Source: an uncultured Collinsella sp.
GTDB taxonomy: Bacteria > Actinomycetota > Coriobacteriia > Coriobacteriales > Coriobacteriaceae
Direction of reading: 5' to 3'
DNA: 64,000 nt
NCBI GenBank assembly: GCA_937989875.1
Contig: CALKBO010000019.1
Location: forward strand, 29,321 to 93,320
Positions 55,475-64,000 of this stretch are shown here, piece after piece. Both the position numbers and the translations under genes were made by a program. The notes beneath the pieces are model-generated. The model had not been told where the DNA came from. It made no database searches and worked only from the letters and a program-made list of their open reading frames with translations. Position 1 is the first letter of the stretch, and the number at the start of each line of letters is the position of its first letter.

Positions 55475-55504
55475 CAAAAAAGCGCACCCCATTGGGTGCG
55501 CTTT
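55475..55504 (-). terminator. Terminator after prfB, abutting the YitT ribosome site
   Basis: Stem AAAGCGCACCC/GGGTGCGCTTT with a short ATT-containing loop and a TTTTTT tail on the minus strand, directly before GAGGGGGG of the YitT gene. Confidence 0.8.
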
Positions 55505-55626
55505 GAACTTCTTGCCGTATTCGATTCTACCGATTCGCCGAGGAAAAACCACCCCGCGGCGGGTTTGCTCTGGATATAAAACCGCCCTGTCCAGAGTTTA
55601 GTGTCGGTCCGTGACTCACCCGGGGC

Positions 55627-56774
55627 TTAAGCGGACGGAGACTCCGCATCAGCATTGCCGGTAGCCCAGCGATGGTAGCCGATCACAAACGGATCCAAGT
55701 CGCCATCGTCGAGAACGGCGTCGACGTTGCTGGTCTCCACGCCCGAGCGCAGGTCCTTGACCATCTGATACGGATAGAGCACGTAGCTGCGGATCTGGTT
55801 GCCAAAGCCAATCGTAGTCTTGGGACCGCGGATCTCGTCGAGCGCCTCGGCGCGCTTCTCGAGCTCAATCTCGTACAGGCGGGCCTTGAGAATCTGCATA
55901 CACGCGGCCTTGTTCTGAATCTGGCTGCGCTCATTTTGGCAGGTCACTACAATGCCGCTGGGAAAATGCGTCACGCGCACGGCGGAGTCGGTGGTGTTGA
56001 CGCCCTGGCCGCCCGGGCCGCTTGCGTGGTACACGTCGACGCGGATATCGTCGGGGTTGATCTCGATATCGATATCGTCGGGCAGCACCGGAATGACCTC
56101 GACGCCGGCAAACGTAGTCTGTCGACGCTTCTTGTCATCGGTGGGGCTAATGCGCACCAAACGGTGAACGCCGGCCTCGGCACGAAGCATACCGAAGGCA
56201 TCCTTACCCTCAACGGTAAAGGTCGCGCGATCAATGCCAATGACCTCGGCAGCGGGGCAATCGTTGATGGTGACCTTCCAGCCGCGGCGCTGGCAGTACT
56301 TCATGTACATCTTAAAGAGCATGAAGGTCCAGTCTTGCGCCTCCAAGCCGCCCTGTCCGGGCTTGATGGTCACAATCGCGTCACCGTGATCGAACTCGCC
56401 GGTAAACCAACTCGAAAGTTCGAGCTCGTCGATGGCGCGCGCCAGACGATCAGCCGTGGCGGCAGCCTCCTCACGCAGTGCAGCGGCATCGGGGTCATCG
56501 CCCATTTCCTCGGCAAGTTCCAGCGCCGCGCGGGCATCGGAGAGCTCGCCGCGCGCGGTATCCACGGCGGCGATATCCTCCTTGGCGCGCGCAATCTCTT
56601 CCATCGTGGCGCGAGCGGCATCGGCGTCGTCCCAAAAGCCGGGAGCGACGCTCTTGGCCTCAAGCTCGGTCACGTGGGTGCGCTTCTCGTCCAAATGGAG
56701 ATACGACTCAACCTCGCCGAGCCGGTCCGCAAACGCGTCCAGCTCGGCGGGCGTTACCTCTAAAGCATCCGCCA

Positions 56775-56775
<1 letters not shown>
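55627..56775 (-). CDS. prfB: Peptide chain release factor 2
   Basis: A 382-residue class I release factor. The GGQ motif is in ASGPGGQGVNTTDSAVR, and the RF2-type stop-recognition region is in the central domain. The frame is continuous from the ATG: no in-frame stop or programmed +1 frameshift is needed at the YLHLDEKR region where many prfB genes carry it. The ATG overlaps the secA stop (TAATG) and AGGA is inside the secA end, so translation is coupled. Length is normal for RF2. Confidence 0.93.
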
Positions 56776-59582
<2,807 letters not shown>

Positions 59583-59738
59583 GTGGTTTTCCTTTTTTGG
59601 CCATCGCCCGTAGCGCACTGCACTGGGCGAGTTAAACACAGATAGTTGTACTTTAGCCAAACGGGGCGCACGCTATACGCTCGACCTCATCCCCCACGTA
59701 ATAACTACGACCGACCTGCCAAAAAGGGCGTTTTATTT

Positions 59739-60011
59739 TTAATGGCTACGGCCCAGATAGGCGCCGATAACTTTGCGCTGCTCGGCGCTCGCCCGATAGT
59801 AGACGCGAAGCTCGCCTTCGGCATTCAAATCAAAGCGCGCCTCGTCAATCAGGCCATTCTTGTGCGCGGTCATGAGCGCCTCCTGCATGCGCGGCCTTGC
59901 AAAGGCGGCAAACGATGCGTACTCGGCCGCGAGATCGGCCATCACATCGTCGACGCAAGCCTCGTCATGGCAAACAAAATAATCGAGCATGGCATAGTTA
60001 AGCGGAAGCAT
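59739..60011 (-). CDS. Small hypothetical protein, possibly winged-helix
   Basis: A 90-residue protein with no family that I recognise. Residues 1-65 look helical, with ALMTAHKNGLIDEARFDLN followed by ELRVYYRASAEQRKVI, a helix-wing pattern reminiscent of winged-helix domains; this is inference. It begins 14 nt inside the end of the EamA transporter gene, so it is likely cotranscribed and translationally coupled. ATG 60011 is used; GTG 60020 is an alternative. Confidence 0.55.
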   Translation of the reverse strand: MLPLNYAMLDYFVCHDEACVDDVMADLAAEYASFAAFARPRMQEALMTAHKNGLIDEARFDLNAEGELRVYYRASAEQRKVIGAYLGRSH

Positions 60012-61101
60012 CCCGATCACCGTCCTTTTTAACCATGTCGAAGGGATTCACGGCGATCAGGCAAATGCCGACGAGGTTGACGACGGCCGCCACCCATGCG
60101 ACGGACGGAAGCGCGTAGCCGTCAAAGCCCAAGACCAGGCCGACGATAATCCACGTAAACAGCGGCGCTGTAAAGGTATAGGTGCCGTTGATGGCCATGC
60201 CCAGCGCCGTGCCGCACATGGAGTTGGCGCGATACCAGCTCATAAACGAAAAGTAGGCGGCAAAACCGGAGCAGGCGAAAAACACGACGGAGGATTTGTC
60301 GGTGAGCGCTTGGGCGACAAGGACGTAACTCTGACCAAGGGGCTCTCCGCATGCCAAGGTTAGGGCCGGCAGTACCAAGCACAGGTTGCCGACGCCCGAG
60401 ACAAGCTGACGGATGTTGATGGCGATCTGAGGATCGATCATGCAGGTGGCGCGGCCGCCCACGCATCCCTCGACGCCCCAGCACAGGGCGGCTAACAGCG
60501 CCAGGCCCAGGCCAAGCGCCATGCCGGAAGATGCCTGCCCGCTCAGGCCGGCGCTACCGATCATAGCGCCGGCGACCACGCAGACAGCGATGCCGGTGAC
60601 GACACGGGGGCTAAGCGGCTGTCGGTAGAGCACGCGGGCGAGCACCGCACCGATCGCGGGGTTGAGCGCGGCGATGGGCACGGCAAGCGTGCCTGCCTGC
60701 GAAAGCGCGATAACGTAGGCGGCAGAAGCGATGGGCCCGCCAATGAAGGCGGCGGCGATAACGATGACGCCGGGCTTTGAGGCGATGCAGCGGCCTAGGT
60801 CGGCGAGTTTGCCCTGACCGGCAGTGAAAAACGTGGCCCAGACGGCACTCAGCACGTCATTGACGCCCGAGGCGATTGTGGGCAAGATGAATACCGCCAA
60901 AAGGCCGGAGGGAGCAAATGCATCGAACCAACCGGCCCAAACGCCAAAGAGCTGACCGGCGGTAACAAAGGCCGTGTACAGCGCATACATGCAGCTCGAA
61001 AGCGCCGCGACAGCGATACCCTTCCTAAAATAGGCAGCATCGAGCGCACGCTTCTTTGCCACCGCGAGCTCGCGATTGCCCAAGGACGTCGATGTGTCCA
61101 C
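59998..61101 (-). CDS. EamA/DMT family transporter
   Basis: A 367-residue membrane protein with about ten hydrophobic segments in two EamA-like halves (roughly residues 25-165 and 185-350). GGPIASAAYVIALSQAGTLAVPIAALNPAIGAVLA (given as its ALNPAIGAVLA core) is typical of the first half. Substrates of the drug/metabolite transporter superfamily vary widely and cannot be named. The GTG start follows AGGAGGCTAC. A short winged-helix-like gene overlaps its end. Confidence 0.8.
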   Translation of the reverse strand: MDTSTSLGNRELAVAKKRALDAAYFRKGIAVAALSSCMYALYTAFVTAGQLFGVWAGWFDAFAPSGLLAVFILPTIASGVNDVLSAVWATFFTAGQGKLADLGRCIASKPGVIVIAAAFIGGPIASAAYVIALSQAGTLAVPIAALNPAIGAVLARVLYRQPLSPRVVTGIAVCVVAGAMIGSAGLSGQASSGMALGLGLALLAALCWGVEGCVGGRATCMIDPQIAINIRQLVSGVGNLCLVLPALTLACGEPLGQSYVLVAQALTDKSSVVFFACSGFAAYFSFMSWYRANSMCGTALGMAINGTYTFTAPLFTWIIVGLVLGFDGYALPSVAWVAAVVNLVGICLIAVNPFDMVKKDGDRDASA

Positions 61102-61221
61102 GTAGCCTCCTATCGGTTACCTGCCAAAAAGGGACAGGTTTATTTTGGCAGGTTTTATCTGGGCAAACGAAAAATCCCCACCGTTCGACGCAAAGAGGAC
61201 GTGCTACTTTGCGTCGATAAG

Positions 61222-61258
61222 AAAAGGGCCGTGCACCAATTGGATGCACGGCCCTTTT
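61222..61258 (-). terminator. Terminator of rpmE
   Basis: A perfect 14-bp stem AAAAGGGCCGTGCA and complement with a short loop. T-rich on the minus strand, 35 nt past the rpmE stop. A second hairpin (CGACGCAAAG arms, 61186-61216) follows. Confidence 0.85.
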
Positions 61259-61291
61259 GCCATGAATGCGAGCGATTCCTCGGCGAGCTAT

Positions 61292-61717
61292 TTACTCAGC
61301 AGCCTCGGTGGTCTCGGCCTCGACAGCGGCCTCCTCGACGGGAGCCTCTGCGGGAGCCTCGGCGGCCTGCTTGGCAGCCTCCTCGGCAAACTTAGCGGCA
61401 CGCTTGGCCTTCTCGGCAGCCTTAGCCTCAGCGGCGGCCTTGCGAGCGGCCTCGGCCTCAGCAGCCTTGGCGGCCTTGGCAGCCTTGGCCTCCTCGGCCT
61501 TCTTGAGCTGGGCGGCAGCGGCGCCACCGAACTTGTCGGCGAAGCGCTGGACGCGTCCACCGGTGTCGACGAACTTCTGCTGGCCGGTGTAGAACGGGTG
61601 GCACTCGTTGCAAAGCTCGACCCTCATCTCGGACACGGTAGCGTGCGTCTTGAAGGTGTTGCCGCAGGAGCACGTCACCGTGCACTCGACATACTGGGGA
61701 TGGATACCCTGCTTCAT
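61292..61717 (-). CDS. rpmE: Ribosomal protein L31 with Ala/Glu-rich C-terminal tail
   Basis: A 141-residue protein. The first 70 residues are a zinc-type (C+) L31: CTVTCSCGNTF gives two of the Cys ligands and CNECHPFYTG the other pair. The remaining 70 residues are a repetitive Ala/Lys then Ala/Glu/Pro tail, not part of standard L31 (about 66-70 residues). AAGGAG precedes the ATG. The upstream leader holds two small hairpins, GCGCTG/CAGCGC (61740-61760) and GTCTTGG/CCAAGAC (61768-61788). Confidence 0.92.
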   Translation of the reverse strand: MKQGIHPQYVECTVTCSCGNTFKTHATVSEMRVELCNECHPFYTGQQKFVDTGGRVQRFADKFGGAAAAQLKKAEEAKAAKAAKAAEAEAARKAAAEAKAAEKAKRAAKFAEEAAKQAAEAPAEAPVEEAAVEAETTEAAE

Positions 61718-62066
61718 GGTAGGACTCCTTATTGGTCAGGCGCTGGTTACCGATCAGCGCATAAGGCGTCTTGGTTTCCGACCAAGACAACAAACTCGGC
61801 TATGTTACCACGGCGTCGAGCGTCCCACAAAAGGTTCACGGTCTTTACGCCGGAGCGCACAGGCGAATCTGCCCGATCGCGGCGCCAACAGAGCCGCCCG
61901 AGCTGTCAAGGGTGCCAAAAATACACCCTACGAGACAAGCGCTCCATGTTGCAGACGTGTAACGCCGCAGCAAAGGTGCCCCTTTTTGCACGGGACAGGT
62001 ACAATGATGAACACTGTACCGTAGCGGAGCGCCGCCGCGCGCCGCCAACACGCGAAAGGGTTTCCC
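61718..62066. other. Divergent intergenic region between rpmE and the ACT gene
   Basis: About 350 bp serving two divergent genes. Near rpmE lie two short hairpins (see rpmE). I cannot assign clear -35/-10 pairs for either gene and see no further gene. Confidence 0.4.
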
Positions 62067-62354
62067 ATGGCCGAGATCTCGTCCTCCCGTATCGTCATCA
62101 CCGTCCTTGGCAAGAACCGCCCCGGCATTGTCGCCGGCGTCACCCGCGTCCTGGGCGAAGCCAATGTCGACATCCGCGACATTACGCAGTCCATTATCGA
62201 GGACATCTTCACCATGACCATGCTGGCCGACACCGCCGAGTCCAAGCTCGACTTCGCCGAGCTGCAGAAGGCCCTGGCCGAGGCCGGCGAGCTTTCGGGC
62301 GTCAACGTGTCCATCCAGCGCGAGGACGTCTTTAACTTTATGTACCGCCTGTAG
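62067..62354 (+). CDS. ACT domain protein (UPF0237 family)
   Basis: A 95-residue protein made of one ACT-like domain: VITVLGKNRPGIVAGVTRVLGEAN (core GKNRPGIV) then VDIRDITQSI and FTMTMLAD. UPF0237 genes are often followed by a UPF0210 (PFL-like, DUF711) gene; here citrate synthase follows instead, 74 nt later. A regulatory amino-acid- or metabolite-binding role is likely but unproven. GCGAAAGGG precedes the ATG. Confidence 0.85.
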   Translation: MAEISSSRIVITVLGKNRPGIVAGVTRVLGEANVDIRDITQSIIEDIFTMTMLADTAESKLDFAELQKALAEAGELSGVNVSIQREDVFNFMYRL

Positions 62355-62428
62355 CGAACAGGCTGCGTGACGACGGCCCAACGTGCGCCCAGGCGCAACG
62401 TCGCCACATAGCCCGGAGAGGAGCGCGC

Positions 62429-63847
62429 ATGGCCTACGACGCCAAGAAAATCTATTACCGCTTCGACGACCACCTGAGCCGCCTGGTCTTGGACTACGAA
62501 GCAAGCCGCCAGATTTCGCCCGAAAGCGAAAATCTATACTACGGCCTGCCGACCGACCCTTATGACGAGGAGCTGTTTGTCGAGCACGATGTCAAGCGCG
62601 GCCTGCGCAATGCAGATGGCTCGGGTGTGGTTGCAGGCCTCACTCGCATCTCGGATGTGCATGGTTACAACAAGGTCGACGGAAAGGCTGTGCCCGATCA
62701 GGGTAAGCTCACGCTTCGTGGCTACAGCATCGAAGATCTGGTCAACAATGCCCAGGCCGAGAACCGCTACGGCTACGAAGAAGTCGCCTACCTGCTCATC
62801 ACGGGCTCTCTGCCCACCAAGGAAGAGCTTGACGGTTTTTGCGAACGCCTGGGTGCTTTTAGGCACCTGAGCGACGAATACGTCCGCGTGTTCCCCATGA
62901 CCACGGTATCCTCGAGCATCATGAACGTGCTCCAGCGCGCCGTGTTGCTGCTCTATGCCTTCGATGCCGAGCCCGATGTAATCACACCCGAGCACGAGAT
63001 CGACGTTGCCATTTCCATGCTGGCACGTCTGCCCCGCATCGCCGCCTTTGCGCACATGGCATCGATCGCAAAGTGCCACGGTTCGGAGATGCACGTGCCG
63101 CACCCCACGCCCGGTCTCTCCACCGCCGAGACCATTCTGCAGGTCCTGCGCGGCGGCATGGCGTTCACCCGCGACGAGGCCATGCTGCTCGACGTGATGC
63201 TCATGCTCCACGCCGAGCACGGCGGCGGCAACAACTCCACCTTCGCCTGCCGCGTGCTGTCGTCTTCGGCCACCGACCCGTATTCCGCCTACGCCGCGGC
63301 TATCGGCTCGCTCAAGGGCCCGCGTCACGGCGGTGCCAACGCCAAGGTCGTATCCATGCACGAGGACATTCGCGCGCATGTTTCCAACTGGGAAGACGAT
63401 GACGAGGTCGCTGCATATCTGAGCAAGATTCTCGACAAGCAGGCCTTTGACAGCACGGGGCTCATCTACGGCATGGGACACGCCGTCTACACGCTCAGCG
63501 ACCCGCGCGCCGAGGTCTGCCGCCACTACGCACGTTCGCTCGCCGCCAAGAAAGATCTGGGCGAGGAATTCGCGCTGATCGAGCGCATCGAGCGCCTGGC
63601 GCCCCAGGTCATGCGCGACCACGGCATGACCAAGCCTATCTGCGCCAATATTGACCTGTACACGGGCTTTATCTACAAGATGCTCGGCGTACCCGAGACG
63701 CTCTTTACGCCGATGTTCGCCGTGGCCCGCATGGCAGGCTGGTCGGCACACCGCATGGAAGAGCTCTTCTGCGCACACCGTATTATTCGCCCGGCATACC
63801 GTCCGGTAATCGAGCCACTGGAGTACAAGCCACTCGCCGACCGTTAG
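62429..63847 (+). CDS. gltA: Citrate synthase
   Basis: A 472-residue citrate/2-methylcitrate synthase-fold enzyme joining acetyl-CoA and oxaloacetate. The motif GSLKGPRHGGAN carries one catalytic His, YGMGHAVYTLSDPR the second, and YTGFIYKMLG the region before the final Arg. It is somewhat longer than type II enzymes at the N-terminus. GGAGAGGAG precedes the ATG. It probably supplies 2-oxoglutarate for glutamate synthesis (gltBD also present) in an incomplete TCA route. No other TCA genes are in the window. The symbol is by function; a prpC-like role is not excluded. Confidence 0.9.
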   Translation: MAYDAKKIYYRFDDHLSRLVLDYEASRQISPESENLYYGLPTDPYDEELFVEHDVKRGLRNADGSGVVAGLTRISDVHGYNKVDGKAVPDQGKLTLRGYSIEDLVNNAQAENRYGYEEVAYLLITGSLPTKEELDGFCERLGAFRHLSDEYVRVFPMTTVSSSIMNVLQRAVLLLYAFDAEPDVITPEHEIDVAISMLARLPRIAAFAHMASIAKCHGSEMHVPHPTPGLSTAETILQVLRGGMAFTRDEAMLLDVMLMLHAEHGGGNNSTFACRVLSSSATDPYSAYAAAIGSLKGPRHGGANAKVVSMHEDIRAHVSNWEDDDEVAAYLSKILDKQAFDSTGLIYGMGHAVYTLSDPRAEVCRHYARSLAAKKDLGEEFALIERIERLAPQVMRDHGMTKPICANIDLYTGFIYKMLGVPETLFTPMFAVARMAGWSAHRMEELFCAHRIIRPAYRPVIEPLEYKPLADR

Positions 63848-63870
63848 GACGCGCACCGTTATAGAACACG

Positions 63871-63910
63871 AGCGTGGCCAGGGTATCACCGCCCTCGGCC
63901 ACGCTTTTTA
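63871..63910 (+). terminator. Terminator of the citrate synthase gene
   Basis: Stem AGCGTGGCC/GGCCACGCT with an inner AGGG/CCCT pairing, followed by TTTTTA. The last 90 bases of the window hold nothing I can call. Confidence 0.85.
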
Positions 63911-64000
63911 TGCCAGCAGAAAGGGCTGCATCGAATGATTGTTTTTGGCTCTTCGGTGGTTTCTGTGGGAGAGATTCCGGCATAGGCCCAGCTCAGCGGG

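Noticed and set aside
63783..63983. Minus-strand open frame at the right edge
   Set aside because: It overlaps the end of citrate synthase and its terminator, with no ribosome site or recognisable product.

Overview
The window is bacterial, visibly high in G+C, and gene-dense. The gene set points to the gut actinobacterial class Coriobacteriia, most likely Collinsella: sugar PTS loci with phospho-glucosidases, an NAD(P)H-linked [FeFe] hydrogenase, a lone citrate synthase, glutamate synthase, many small intergenic palindromes, and the chromosomal blocks ftsE-ftsX and secA-prfB. The genus is inferred from gene content and style, because no 16S rRNA or marker search was possible.

Layout. (1) 1-8.5 kb: the start of a FucO-like reductase, a DUF1275 membrane protein, a YgiQ-type radical SAM enzyme, a beta-glucoside PTS/GH1 pair with a divergent AraC-type regulator, and a CPBP membrane protease. 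(2) 8.5-15 kb: a lone RelB/DinJ-type antitoxin between direct repeats, then a tight four-gene operon: flavin/FeS oxidoreductase, [FeFe] hydrogenase, lipoprotein substrate-binding protein, and a fused ABC permease-ATPase. (3) 15-20 kb: an alpha-glucoside (maltose-type) system of EIIA, LicT-type antiterminator, EIICB and GH4 phospho-glucosidase, with a promoter and a candidate antiterminator hairpin in the leader. (4) 20-24 kb: an EFR1-type flavodoxin/ferredoxin and a DEAD-box helicase with an RGG-rich tail. (5) 24-31 kb: an FHA protein and a membrane Ser/Thr kinase whose 3' end is frameshifted, then a copper operon (CopA, HMA chaperone, CsoR) with a CsoR-type operator. (6) 31-44 kb: an amidohydrolase, an AbiEi/DUF559-like protein, gltB-gltD and an Nramp transporter. 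(7) 44-50 kb: rubredoxin, flavin reductase, smpB, a TPR protein, tRNA-Gln and tRNA-Glu, an ArsC/Spx-like protein and RNase R. (8) 50-64 kb: ftsE-ftsX, split transketolase, YitT, secA-prfB, an EamA transporter, ribosomal protein L31, an ACT-domain protein and citrate synthase.

The most unusual feature is a family of intergenic dyad elements. Each unit is 57 bp: a 15-bp arm with consensus RTCTYRATCTGTAAC, exactly 27 nt, then the inverted arm. There are 14 complete units and one half unit, in arrays of 2, 5, 2, 2, 3 and 1. Unit starts recur every 80-81 bp, so arms of alternating orientation lie about every 40 bp. The arrays flank the FHA-kinase module, the AbiEi/DUF559-like gene and the Nramp gene. 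They are neither CRISPR nor terminators, and I know of no described counterpart. The variable dinucleotide in the arm is CG, CA or TG in 28 of 29 arms and never TA, a pattern that CpG-type decay or YR-step recognition would produce. At least four other palindromic repeat families are scattered through the intergenic DNA.
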